DNA from: an uncultured Gemmatimonadota bacterium
GTDB lineage: Bacteria; Gemmatimonadota; Gemmatimonadetes; Gemmatimonadales; GWC2-71-9
NCBI GenBank assembly: GCA_913009915.1
Contig: CAJVYZ010000092.1
Span: 1 to 8,526 of the forward strand
Length of the DNA stretch: 8,526 bases
Reading direction: 5' to 3'
In this document: in pieces, positions 1 to 7,775 of the stretch
Numbering within the stretch: position 1 is the stretch's first letter
Layout: the number at the start of each line of letters is the position of its first letter
The notes under the pieces: model-generated
The model's database searches: none
What the model saw: only the letters and a program-made list of their open reading frames with translations
Told to the model about the DNA's origin: nothing
Made by a program: the position numbers and the translations under genes

Positions 1-1
1 C

Positions 2-1318
2 GCCGAAGCCATCGCGCAGCGCTGCACCCTGACCGGGGGCAAACGGCTGAAATTTGACCTCGACCGGACACTCGACGGGCTCCTTACCAGCCGCTGGCTC
101 GGATTCCCGTTGATGCTGCTGATTCTCGCGGTCGTCTTCTGGATCACCATCGAAGGCGCCAACGTCCCGTCGGCCATGCTGGCCACCCTGTTGATCGACA
201 AGGCGCACCCGTTCCTCCTCGGCGTCGGGGCCACGGTCGGCATGCCGTGGTGGCTGAGCGGCTTTCTGTTCGACGGAGTGTACCTGGCCACGGCGTGGGT
301 GGTGAGCGTCATGCTGCCGCCGATGGCAATTTTCTTCCCCCTGTTCACACTGCTGGAGGATTTCGGTTACCTCCCCCGTGTTGCCTTCAACCTCGATTCA
401 CTGTTCCAGCGAGCCGGCGCGCATGGCAAGCAGGCCCTTACCATGTGCATGGGGTTCGGCTGCAACGCGGCCGGCGTGGTGGCCACGCGGGTCATCGACA
501 GTCCCCGCGAACGGTTGATCGCCATCATCACCAACAACTTTTCTCTGTGTAATGGACGGTGGCCGACGCAGGTCCTGATCGCCACCATCTTTATTGGCGC
601 CTTGGTGCCCGCCTCTATCGCCGGCCTCGTGGCCGCCTCGGCCGTGGTGGCCATCGCGCTCCTCGGCATCGTCGCCATGTTCGTCACGTCCTGGCTGCTG
701 TCGCGCACCGTCCTGCGCGGCGAGGCCACCTCGTTCTCGCTCGAACTCCCGCCCTACCGGCCGCCACGGATCCTGCAGACCCTGTACACCTCGCTCATCG
801 ACCGCACCTTCATCGTGTTGTGGCGAGCGGTGATCTTTGCGGCACCCGCCGGGGCGGTCATCTGGCTCATCGCCAACATCCACATCGGCGGCGCCAGTGT
901 CGCCCAGCATTCCGTCGACTGGCTCAATCCGCTGGGGATCCTCATCGGGCTCAATGGTGTGATCATGCTGGCCTACGTCGTCGCCATTCCGGCCAACGAA
1001 ATCGTCATCCCAACCGTGCTCATGCTCACGGCGTTGACGCTACAGTTGACCGGGGTGGGGGGTGGCACCGGGGTCATGTTCGAGCCGGATTCGGCCAACG
1101 CCATCGGCGACCTCCTGCGGGCAGGCGGATGGACCCTGCTGACGGCGGTCAACCTCATGCTGTTCAGTCTGCTGCACAACCCGTGTTCGACCACCATCTA
1201 TACCATCTACCGGGAAACCGGCAGTGCCCGATGGACCGCCGTGGCCACCATGCTGCCGCTGGTCATCGGCTTCGCCACCACGTTCGTGGTGGCCCAGGTG
1301 TGGCACATGGTGGCCTAG
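2..1318 (+). CDS. feoB: Ferrous iron transport protein B, C-terminal part (5' truncated by window edge)
   Basis: This is the membrane half of FeoB, the GTP-dependent inner-membrane permease that imports Fe2+. The frame is already open at base 2, so the N-terminal G domain lies outside the window; 438 residues remain, against roughly 650-800 for complete FeoB. The remnant starts with the linker before the first membrane helix ([19 protein letters not shown]) and continues through several hydrophobic helices. Gate-region signatures are visible: [14 protein letters not shown] (Cys codon at 461), [12 protein letters not shown], then [10 protein letters not shown]. Further on come [13 protein letters not shown] and the C-terminal [20 protein letters not shown]. 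The GCNAAG and NNF-LCNGR forms match the variant known from many Firmicutes-type FeoB proteins rather than the GCNVP and SCGAR of E. coli. The gene ends in TAG and faces the next gene tail to tail. Any partner feoA would be upstream and is not visible. Confidence 0.95.
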   Translation, partial: AEAIAQRCTLTGGKRLKFDLDRTLDGLLTSRWLGFPLMLLILAVVFWITIEGANVPSAMLATLLIDKAHPFLLGVGATVGMPWWLSGFLFDGVYLATAWVVSVMLPPMAIFFPLFTLLEDFGYLPRVAFNLDSLFQRAGAHGKQALTMCMGFGCNAAGVVATRVIDSPRERLIAIITNNFSLCNGRWPTQVLIATIFIGALVPASIAGLVAASAVVAIALLGIVAMFVTSWLLSRTVLRGEATSFSLELPPYRPPRILQTLYTSLIDRTFIVLWRAVIFAAPAGAVIWLIANIHIGGASVAQHSVDWLNPLGILIGLNGVIMLAYVVAIPANEIVIPTVLMLTALTLQLTGVGGGTGVMFEPDSANAIGDLLRAGGWTLLTAVNLMLFSLLHNPCSTTIYTIYRETGSARWTAVATMLPLVIGFATTFVVAQVWHMVA

Positions 1319-1352
1319 GGCGACCGGATCCCGGACGAGGCCCCAACGCAAA

Positions 1353-1387
1353 CGAGGCCCGACCGTCCTGACGACGGCCGGGCCTCG
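1353..1387. terminator. Convergent-gap hairpin, probable bidirectional terminator
   Basis: Between the stop of feoB and the stop of the minus-strand barrel gene lies a near-perfect inverted repeat: CGAGGCCCG, one A:C mismatch, CCGTC, a five-base loop (1368-1372), GACGG, CGGGCCTCG. That gives 14 paired bases, very GC-rich. There is no clear U-tract on either side, so it is not a textbook intrinsic terminator. Its position in a convergent gap of about 90 bp still makes transcript ending or 3' end protection the natural reading. Confidence 0.65.
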
Positions 1388-1408
1388 AGCTGCCAGCGAT
1401 CCGATCGG

Positions 1409-2017
1409 TCAGTTGCCGCCGAGCGGAATCCTCACCCCGGCGACTACGGGGAACAGGTTCTGGCTCGTTCCCTCGCTGAAGATCAACACCCACCGGCCCT
1501 CGAAGAACAGGTAGAGGCCACCAATCGGCGCGGCGCCACCCACGACGCCTGACAGGGCGCCGTCGGTCGTGCTTCCGATTCCCGATGCGTCCGATCCGGA
1601 GAACGAGGTATTGACGAACCCGCCACCACCGCCGACCCAGATGTCGAGCGTGGCCTTGTCTCCACCCTGGCCGATGTTCGGGTGCAACATGGCGTACGCT
1701 ATGCCGTAGAAGTTGTTCATCTTGGCGTCGACCGAAGCCTGGGAGCCGGTCCCGAAATCCTTGAAACTGGACGACCCGTAGGCGAGGTCGAGGCGCAAGC
1801 CGATTGGTGACTGCCCCTCTCCGAACCGGTAAGCCACGTGGCCGTCCACCAGCCAACCGGTGTTGACGACGTCACCGATGTCGCCGGTCGGGAACACACC
1901 GCCAACGCCGATGCCGATGGTGATTGGGGATTGCTGCGCATTTGCGGTGGAAACGGGCGCAACCAGCACAGCCAGCCCCGTCACCGCACCTAGCAAACCG
2001 ACAGACAGTCTTTTCAC
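1409..2017 (-). CDS. Secreted outer-membrane beta-barrel protein, function unknown
   Basis: A 202-residue protein with a clear signal peptide: basic KR, hydrophobic LSVGLLGAVTGLAVLV, then a likely cleavage after ANA before QQSPITIG. The mature part alternates small or polar and hydrophobic residues (IGIGVGGVFPTGDIG, GWLVDGHVAYRFG, IGLRLDLAYGSSS, GGLYLFFEGRWVLIF, LFPVVAGVRIPLG), as expected for an eight-stranded OmpA/OmpW-sized barrel. A glycine-rich turn (WVGGGGGFVN) lies in the middle. I chose the GTG start at 2017 because AGAGGAGG sits just before it and it puts KR at the protein start. A TTG at 2047 extends the frame by ten residues but lacks such a site. The gene is transcribed toward feoB and away from the NTF2-like gene. 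The specific family cannot be named from sequence alone. Confidence 0.8.
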   Translation of the reverse strand: MKRLSVGLLGAVTGLAVLVAPVSTANAQQSPITIGIGVGGVFPTGDIGDVVNTGWLVDGHVAYRFGEGQSPIGLRLDLAYGSSSFKDFGTGSQASVDAKMNNFYGIAYAMLHPNIGQGGDKATLDIWVGGGGGFVNTSFSGSDASGIGSTTDGALSGVVGGAAPIGGLYLFFEGRWVLIFSEGTSQNLFPVVAGVRIPLGGN

Positions 2018-2055
2018 TGGTCCTCCTCTGTGTTGGGCCCGCGCCAATCCGCCTC

Positions 2056-2073
2056 GGACAAGCGGTCTTGTCC
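2056..2073. promoter_or_regulatory. Perfect hairpin in the leader of the barrel gene
   Basis: GGACAAG, loop CGGT, CTTGTCC: a perfect 7-bp inverted repeat about 40 bp upstream of the GTG start of the minus-strand barrel gene. It could act as an RNA hairpin in the 5' leader or as a dimeric repressor site. The sequence does not distinguish these, and no clear -10/-35 pair was found nearby. Confidence 0.35.
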
Positions 2074-2325
2074 TAGGTCGGCAACGGGTGGAGAGCTACC
2101 ACTATGATTGGTGAACCGTAGCAACGATAAGCCGTAACTTACGATCACGCCAGCCCTTCTCCCCCACGGCGTTGGTCAGGGGGCCAGAATACCCGACTAT
2201 TTTGATCGGCATTATGCCCGTTTTCTTGGCGGCAGGGGGTCTGGTGGCGCCGTCCCGGCCGGCCCCTTGCCCCCACTCATGGCCTGAGAGATCTTGGGTC
2301 CGGCAGCCACTCTGTGGAGCTCCCA

Positions 2326-2745
2326 TTGACCGATACCGCCTCTTCTTCCCACGATCCGGCCGCAGTCGCCCGCCGCCTGGTCGACACCTTCGGCCGCGGC
2401 TGGGCCCGCCAGGACGCCGAGCTGCTGCTCTCGGTCTTCAGCGATGACGCCGTGTTCCGCGAGGGACCCTTTGGCCAGGCCCTCGAGGGCCTGGCCGCCA
2501 TTCGCGGCTACTGGGCCGACACCTCCTACCACCAGTCAGAGGGGACCTTCTCGTCCGGAGAGATCTTTACGGTGGGACCCTGGTTTTCCGTCGAATTCAA
2601 ATCGGTCTTTCGCCGCCGCCGCACGGGCGAGTGGGTCGATGTCCGCGGTGCGCTGTTCTGCGAGCTGGAGGATGAAAAGATCTCCGAGATGCGGATGTAC
2701 TGGCACCGCTGGACCAGAGGGCGCGAGGTCGATAATTCGGTCTAG
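2326..2745 (+). CDS. NTF2-like / SnoaL-like small protein
   Basis: A 139-residue protein with the look of the NTF2-like fold. It has an N-terminal helix (AAVARRLVDTFGRGWARQDAE) and LLLSVFSDDAVFREGPFG, where the strand after the helix carries the family's typical 'D-A-F' pattern. A glycine-led helix follows (ALEGLAAIRGYWAD), then strands rich in aromatic and basic residues (WFSVEFKSVFRRRRTGEWVDVRGALFCELEDEKISEMRMYW). Members of this family are small polyketide-cyclase-like enzymes, ketosteroid isomerases or ligand-binding proteins; no catalytic assignment is possible here. I prefer the TTG start at 2326 because GGAG at 2316-2319 lies six bases before it. A GTG at 2314 would add four residues without an evident ribosome site. 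It is divergent from the barrel gene and 161 bp upstream of the receptor gene, so it may be a single-gene unit. Confidence 0.7.
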   Translation: MTDTASSSHDPAAVARRLVDTFGRGWARQDAELLLSVFSDDAVFREGPFGQALEGLAAIRGYWADTSYHQSEGTFSSGEIFTVGPWFSVEFKSVFRRRRTGEWVDVRGALFCELEDEKISEMRMYWHRWTRGREVDNSV

Positions 2746-2906
2746 CCGGACGCCCTGCTCACCATTCCTCGTGCCCATTGGTCGACTTGCGTGGGCCCCC
2801 TCGTCACCGTCAATTACTGGATGGACCCTTCTTGGTCGTGCCCGAGGTGACCGCCTCGAACCAGGACGCCGTTCTTCATCCGTCAGATCACCACAAGGAG
2901 CCGGTA

Positions 2907-5855
2907 ATGTCTGGCAGCCTACGCTGGTGCCTCTACTGCCTGTCGCTAGTCTCTTGGCTTGGCTGGGGTACGGTCACAGCCAGCGGGCAGGAGGTCGACA
3001 GCACTCCGCCACCGATAACGAGTACCGAAGTTCTTTCCGGCAAGGCAGCCCTCACTCTCCCGCTCGACAGCGTGGCACAGGGACTGGTACTCCTCCCCGG
3101 CATCGAGCTGAGCGATGCCGGCCTTCTCGTCATCAGGGGTGGGCAGGTGCACGGACAGGCCGTCTACCTGGACGGTGTCCCGGTGAGTCCGGGGCAGCGC
3201 AGCTCCGGGTTCCTGTTCGGGTTGGGGACGTCCCTGAGGAAAGTGGCCCTCGATCCCGCACTCAGATTGGGGACCAACGCGCTCCGCATGGCGACGGTGA
3301 CGACCGGAGCCTATGAAGCGGCATACGGTAACGCCGAGTCCGGCATCATCGCCGTGAGCACACGCGCCCCCACCGGGGCCATAACGGGAGCACTCCGATA
3401 CGATACCGACGAACTCGCGGGAGTCACCCACGGCACGGGTACCAACCGCATTCTGGCCGATGTCGGCGGATCGATTACCAACAGACTCCGGTTCTATGTG
3501 GCGGGGGTGATCGATGGCCACCAATCGGCCGACAACGGCCCCGGAACCAACGATATTCCGCTGTTCGTGCCGGGGGCGAGCGATACCACGGTAGCGGTCG
3601 CTTCAGACTTCGGGAACCCTCTGTCAGACACCTCGCTCGTTTCCATCAACCAATTCCCCATCGGTCGAGGCCGGTGCGATAGCTTCGCCGGCAGCCTGGA
3701 CCCCGGCATTGCCGGCAATTACGGGAGCGACTGCACCGGTATCCGCCTTCCGGCCTCCGCCCGGTCCGGCTACCAGTTCCTTGGCAGCCTCGGGTTCGAC
3801 CCGATGCCACAAGCCTCGCTGGTGTTCAGCGCCGTCGCCACCCAGGACCAGACGCGCCTGTTCGACTACTCGAATCTCACCAACGGCCAACGACTGGCGG
3901 CCCAACGGACCACCAGCTCGGCCCTCACCCTGGCGTACCGCCATCATCTGGGAGCACCTGACGCCGGCTGGGACCTGTTCGGCGCGCTGTCCTATCAACG
4001 CGATCAAGCCGAGGTGGGCCCATTGACCGCGTCGGGTGAGGCCGATACCCGCTATCCCACCGGCGGATTCATGATCGCTCCGCTGGATTTTCTCTTTGGC
4101 TTCGAGAACTTTCCGGTCAACGACCGGTTGGTCGAGAACTTCCGCAACAACACCCCCGGCAGCCGGCGGACTCCGTACGACATCGAGAACAGCGCCCAGT
4201 ACCGGACGGCCATCCGGTTCCGGAGCAATCCATCGGCCACCGTCCAGCCGCTGGCCTTCTTCGAGACCGGGGTTCCGGTGGGCCGCGTGGGGCTATTCAA
4301 GGAAACCCGCAAAGTTGCCACGGTGTCCGCCACCTGGCGGCCGAACCGCCACCACAACGTGACGTTGGGAGGAGAGTACACCGCGTATTCGGTGACCAAC
4401 TACACCAGTCGGCTGACATCCCAGTCCGGTGCCGACGCCTATATCCAGGACCCCAACCGGTCGGCCGTTTTCCTGCAGGATCGGATCGTCACCGGGAACT
4501 TCACCGTGGTGGGAGGACTGCGCCTGGACGCGTTCAGCTCCGGCGCGCAACGGCCGTTCCTTCTGGATCTCGAGCCCGCCAGTCCGACGTTCAATGAGTA
4601 CGTCTACTTCCCGCGCACGTCGAGTTACTCGGGAACAGCCGCCGATGGCCGGCCGCTGACCAAGTTCATCGAGGATCCCTCGCACACGGCCTTGACGCCC
4701 CACGTACAGTTAGGCTATGCCGTGTCACCTCGAACATCGCTGTGGGCGTCGGCCGGGCAGCAAGCGCAGATTCCTGATTTCTATCGTCTCTACACCGGGG
4801 TCAATACCGACCTCAGCATCACCAACAACAGCCAGATCTTCAGTGTCGACCAGGGATTCAACCAGGTCAATATCGCCGATCTCGGCATCCGCCACCGGTT
4901 CTCGCCCAAGTTGGCTCTGGCCGCGTCCGTGTACTACAAGGATCACACGGCCGAGAGTCAGCCTCGGCTGGAGACCCTGCAGGATCCCCTCCGGGGCACG
5001 CTCAACAACATCAGGGTTATTCGGTCCGATGGCGGCAGATCTGTCCAAGGGTTCGATGTCAAAGCGGACATCAACCTGGGCGGAGTCTTTGACGGATGGG
5101 TGGGGTACTCGTATGCCAACGCCGAACGGGCGGACGGACTGGCACCCAGCGCCACCAGACCGCACTCGTTTACCGGCGCCCTCAGCCTTGCCTTGCCTGA
5201 CGATTGGCGCGCCGGCACCACCCTGGGCGCCGTCGGCCGCAACGTCGGGGTATACACCATCTTTCGGTTTGCCAGTGGCGAGCCCTACACCCGCTGCCCC
5301 GCAGGTGTGGGAAACGAGTTCCTGCTCTCAGGTGAGCTATGCCTACGGCAGTTCGAAGGGTCGCCCAACAGTTTCCGGCTCCCAACGGTCAAGCGGCTCG
5401 ACCTCCGACTGGCCAAGGGATTCTCTGTCAGGTCTACTTTCGTCAACGTATTTCTCGACGTTCGCAACCTCTTCAATTTCACCAACACCCACACGGTGTA
5501 TGCGGTCACCGGCACCACGGAAAACTCCGGCGAGTTGGACGCCGTGAGACAGGTCGAGTTCAACAGCTACGAACGGGAAGCCATCGCCAATGGAGCCCTG
5601 CAAAGCAACGGAAACATCCTGCTGCCGCCCGGCCCTGGTGCGTGTAATGACTGGGTGTCCCAGAGCTTTGACTCGGCCTCTCCCAGCTGCGTTTACCTCA
5701 TTCGCGCCGAGCAGCGTTACGGAAACGGCGATGGCATCTTCGACCGGGAGGAGCAGGACCTGGCCATCCAGGCCTTCTACGCCGTGCTCCGGGGATCGAG
5801 CAATTTCACCGATCCTCCGCGGAGGATTCGGCTGGGGCTGGAGTGGCGTTTCTAG
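2907..5855 (+). CDS. TonB-dependent outer-membrane receptor
   Basis: A 982-residue outer-membrane transporter that would take up a substrate using TonB-ExbBD energy. The ATG at 2907 has AAGGAG six bases upstream and begins a signal peptide (hydrophobic core LYCLSLVSWLGW, cleavage near ASG-QE). The frame stays open further upstream, but without a better start. The plug domain spans about residues 40-155, with LPGIELSDAGLLVIRGG, VYLDGVPV, and YEAAYGNAESGIIAVSTR, the classic end of the plug. The remainder is beta-barrel with long loops, ending RLGLEWRF with the C-terminal aromatic residue used for outer-membrane insertion. The plug style resembles Oar/carboxypeptidase-regulatory-type receptors, but that N-terminal regulatory domain is absent. 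Residues 938-949 (YGNGDGIFDREE) resemble an EF-hand or dockerin calcium loop. Substrate unknown; iron is only hinted at by feoB about 1.6 kb upstream. Confidence 0.93.
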   Translation: MSGSLRWCLYCLSLVSWLGWGTVTASGQEVDSTPPPITSTEVLSGKAALTLPLDSVAQGLVLLPGIELSDAGLLVIRGGQVHGQAVYLDGVPVSPGQRSSGFLFGLGTSLRKVALDPALRLGTNALRMATVTTGAYEAAYGNAESGIIAVSTRAPTGAITGALRYDTDELAGVTHGTGTNRILADVGGSITNRLRFYVAGVIDGHQSADNGPGTNDIPLFVPGASDTTVAVASDFGNPLSDTSLVSINQFPIGRGRCDSFAGSLDPGIAGNYGSDCTGIRLPASARSGYQFLGSLGFDPMPQASLVFSAVATQDQTRLFDYSNLTNGQRLAAQRTTSSALTLAYRHHLGAPDAGWDLFGALSYQRDQAEVGPLTASGEADTRYPTGGFMIAPLDFLFGFENFPVNDRLVENFRNNTPGSRRTPYDIENSAQYRTAIRFRSNPSATVQPLAFFETGVPVGRVGLFKETRKVATVSATWRPNRHHNVTLGGEYTAYSVTNYTSRLTSQSGADAYIQDPNRSAVFLQDRIVTGNFTVVGGLRLDAFSSGAQRPFLLDLEPASPTFNEYVYFPRTSSYSGTAADGRPLTKFIEDPSHTALTPHVQLGYAVSPRTSLWASAGQQAQIPDFYRLYTGVNTDLSITNNSQIFSVDQGFNQVNIADLGIRHRFSPKLALAASVYYKDHTAESQPRLETLQDPLRGTLNNIRVIRSDGGRSVQGFDVKADINLGGVFDGWVGYSYANAERADGLAPSATRPHSFTGALSLALPDDWRAGTTLGAVGRNVGVYTIFRFASGEPYTRCPAGVGNEFLLSGELCLRQFEGSPNSFRLPTVKRLDLRLAKGFSVRSTFVNVFLDVRNLFNFTNTHTVYAVTGTTENSGELDAVRQVEFNSYEREAIANGALQSNGNILLPPGPGACNDWVSQSFDSASPSCVYLIRAEQRYGNGDGIFDREEQDLAIQAFYAVLRGSSNFTDPPRRIRLGLEWRF

Positions 5856-5956
5856 CATGGTGCCCGTCCACCGGCTCCCTGAATTGACCTCCGCAGGGGA
5901 CGGTGGCCGCAGCGGCTTGATTGTTTAAGATGTTGTAAGGCAATGACTTATGGTAT

Positions 5957-5996
5957 GGCACGGCCCTCGCAATCATCCTGGTCGATAAGCCGTGCC
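5957..5996. promoter_or_regulatory. 8-bp inverted repeat upstream of the DUF4384-like gene
   Basis: GGCACGGC at 5957-5964 and GCCGTGCC at 5989-5996 are perfect reverse complements separated by 24 bases. The structure lies between the receptor stop and the ribosome site of the next gene, so it could be a leader stem or the end of the receptor transcript. No U-tract follows, and no convincing promoter could be placed. Confidence 0.3.
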
Positions 5997-6040
5997 CGCC
6001 AGGGCCCCACTCGTCACCGAGCGACATCCGGAGGCTCACG

Positions 6041-6776
6041 ATGATCGCCACTGCCATCGTTCCACTGCTGCTGACCGCCGCCGCTAGCGTCCCACCCAAC
6101 CCGCCGCCACCCAGCGGCCAGGATCAGGCTGTCCAGGTTCGCCTCGACAAGGGCGGCGATTACTACCCCGGGCATGACGCCCAGGTAGATGTCCGCACCG
6201 AGTACGACGGCTTTCTCCTGGTTCTCCATGTGGATCCCCAGGGCCGGCTCAGGGTGTTGTTTCCGCTCGAGCCGTTCGACGAGGCCTTCGTGGAGGGCGG
6301 CAAACAGTATGAACTCGTCAACAGGGGCGGGCGCGGATCCTTTTACGTTGAGGACGCGGACGGCATCGGCGCCGTGTTTGCCGCGCACTCTGATTTCCCC
6401 TTCCATGTCAACGCGTTCGCCAAAGACCATCGGTGGGACTACCAGGCTCTGTGGATTCCACCGGAAGTCGACGTGGAGACGGCGCTGGTCGATCTGGTTG
6501 CCAAGATGTCCTACGATGGATGGTTCGAATATGACCTCGTCGAGTACCAGGTCTACGGCGAAGGTTCCTACGCCAGCGGCGGACCCGCTTACAACATCTA
6601 CTACGAACCGTATTCCATCTGCTGCCAGACGACGGTTGCTGCGTCAATCTTCATTGGGACAGGCTACTACTACCCGTACGGCTACCCGTGGTACTTCAGC
6701 TCCTACTGGTACTACCCGTCGGCTCACTACGGGTCGTACTATGGGCCGTACTATGGCTATCCGTACTATCGGGGCG
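6041..6776 (+). CDS. Secreted DUF4384-like protein with Tyr-rich tail, truncated by adapter
   Basis: GGAGG at 6030-6034 sits six bases before the ATG. The protein opens with a signal peptide (MIATAIVPLLLTAAAS) and a proline-rich linker (PPNPPPPSG). Residues of about 30-125 read like the DUF4384 beta-domain: VQVRLDKGGDYYPGHDAQVDV, then DGFLLVLHVDPQGRLRVLFP, and a later segment ending FAAHSDFPFHVNAFA. Proteins with this domain are usually secreted or envelope-associated, and their function is not established. After WFEYDLVEYQVYGEG the tail from about residue 205 is extremely rich in Tyr, Pro, Gly and Ser (YYYPYGYPWYF, YYGPYYGYPYY). Only 245 residues are real: from 6777 the frame is adapter DNA. 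The apparent C terminus EIGRASCRERV and stop at 6811 are therefore artefacts and the true end is missing. It lies 185 bp after the receptor gene, same strand. Confidence 0.85.
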
Positions 6777-6834
6777 AGATCGGAAGAGCGTCGTGTAGGG
6801 AAAGAGTGTAGATCTCGGTGGTCGCCGTATCATT
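6777..6834 (+). other. Illumina universal adapter (reverse complement), assembly artefact
   Basis: All 58 bases match the reverse complement of the Illumina universal/P5 adapter, starting AGATCGGAAGAGCGTCGTG and ending GCCGTATCATT. This is the sequence obtained when a read runs through a short insert into the adapter. It is not biological, and it interrupts the preceding gene in frame. Confidence 0.98.
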
Positions 6835-6859
6835 AAAAAAAAAAAACTATAAAAAAAAA
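6835..6859. other. A-homopolymer runs after the adapter
   Basis: Twelve A, then CTAT, then nine A. Reads that pass the end of the adapter commonly return A-runs, so this is most easily read as the overrun tail. Such runs offer a low-complexity overlap through which an assembler can join unrelated fragments. Confidence 0.75.
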
Positions 6860-7563
6860 GACTCGACTTCCTGACCCTTTTTTGATGCTCAAGACCGGAC
6901 TTCTGGAGCACTTTGTGAAGACAGCCAGAATAAGATGTAAGTGCTCTAAATGTCTATGAAAAGGATAACGACACAAGACACCCCGCCCGCCTTTCCAATA
7001 CCTTACAAAATTAACCACCTGCGGCTCCACGGCTCCAAGAGGCGCTGTACTTGACCAAATGGTCCAATTACCATACCGTCCAAAATAACCCAAACCAACA
7101 AAAGTTATAATCACCAAATAAAAAAAGCCGAAATCACAGTCAACCCGCGACCCAGCAAAACTAAAATGTCGCGATTAAATGAATAACCCTACTAATTACA
7201 ACATCTTCGGAAACGCTCAGAATGAAAATAGACCGGAGGGAGAATCGGGTACATTTAGATACGCGCGCACACGAGGGGGACCCGTTCGACATACCCCCCC
7301 CGGTCCGCCTTGCCAGCCAGCCGCCGCCAGCCGTAAACCGCCGTAACCCGCGCCGCTGTTGACCTGCAGCCGATACGCCTGTCACGCGCATTCCTCTGGC
7401 AGCTGCCGGTTCAGGGGTGCCGGTTGAACGATCGGTTGAACGTAAGTATTTAAGGATATAAGACTTACCGTATAAAGCGCCGATAATAGGTATTATGTAT
7501 AGTTGAAGGGTAAGTGTACTGTAATCAATAGTATAGGTGTGATGATAGGGCGCGGCGTGGTAC
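6860..7563. other. Stretch without supported genes, unknown origin
   Basis: The first 400 bases are AC- and AT-rich, unlike the left block. Around 7270-7430 the sequence becomes GC-rich, with C8 at 7294-7301 and CCGCC-type repeats. From 7442 to 7545 it is AT-rich, with a perfect inverted repeat ATAATA-GG-TATTAT (7483-7496) and a doubled GGTTGAACG (7422-7430 and 7434-7442). Minus-strand frames are open here but have no ribosome site and no recognisable motif. The quality of this sequence is doubtful because it directly follows an adapter overrun. Confidence 0.5.
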
Positions 7564-7583
7564 AATAAGAGGAGGAGCCAGGT

Positions 7584-7775
7584 GTGAGCTGCTGCAGGTT
7601 CGCCAGGTGCCGGTTGTTGACGCGTTCCGAGGTGCCGGAAGCCGGGAGGGAGATATACCGGTATTCTTCTGCCACTATGGCGGGAAAGACTGCCACTCTG
7701 GCAGAGAAGCATGACAACACGGCAGAGAATACTGCCACAACGTCAGGATATTCGTGGAGTGTTACGATATGGTAA
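7584..7775 (+). CDS. Possible small protein, unknown
   Basis: A 63-residue frame starting with GTG, eight bases after GGAGG (7571-7575) within AATAAGAGGAGG. That is a strong ribosome site, and the same 11 bases recur before the gene at 8366. The product is cysteine- and arginine-rich at the start (MSCCRFARCRLLTRSE) and Thr/Ala-rich afterwards (ATMAGKTATLAEKHDNTAEN). No family is recognised. Most of its second half is made of palindromes that look like regulatory DNA, so the frame may be fortuitous. The stop codon lies inside the first GTTAC-N6-GTAAC palindrome. Confidence 0.25.
   Translation: MSCCRFARCRLLTRSEVPEAGREIYRYSSATMAGKTATLAEKHDNTAENTATTSGYSWSVTIW
7670..7704. promoter_or_regulatory. 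Two palindromes TGCCA-N3-TGGCR, 21 bp apart
   Basis: TGCCACTATGGCG (7670-7682) and TGCCACTCTGGCA (7691-7703) share the same palindromic layout. The second extends to CTGCCA-CTC-TGGCAG. Their starts are 21 bp apart, two helical turns, as expected for cooperative binding of a dimeric repressor. A related pair, GGCAG (7721-7725) and CTGCC (7732-7736), follows. No cognate regulator is in the window. Confidence 0.4.

Noticed and set aside
2133..2143. Palindrome CGTAACTTACG in the divergent gap
   Set aside because: Short, single copy, and no promoter nearby to give it a context.
6833..7117. Minus-strand frame of 94 codons ending in a phenylalanine run
   Set aside because: Its end is the translation of the A-runs after the adapter, it has no ribosome site, and no motif is recognised.
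7436..7462. Promoter TTGAAC with TATAAG
   Set aside because: Spacing is 15 bp and both boxes are imperfect; other pairings in this AT-rich stretch are equally weak.
7161..7712. Minus-strand frame of 183 codons
   Set aside because: Its ATG lacks a ribosome site, the composition is low-complexity and shifts along the frame, and it runs across the palindrome cluster and the AT-rich stretch.
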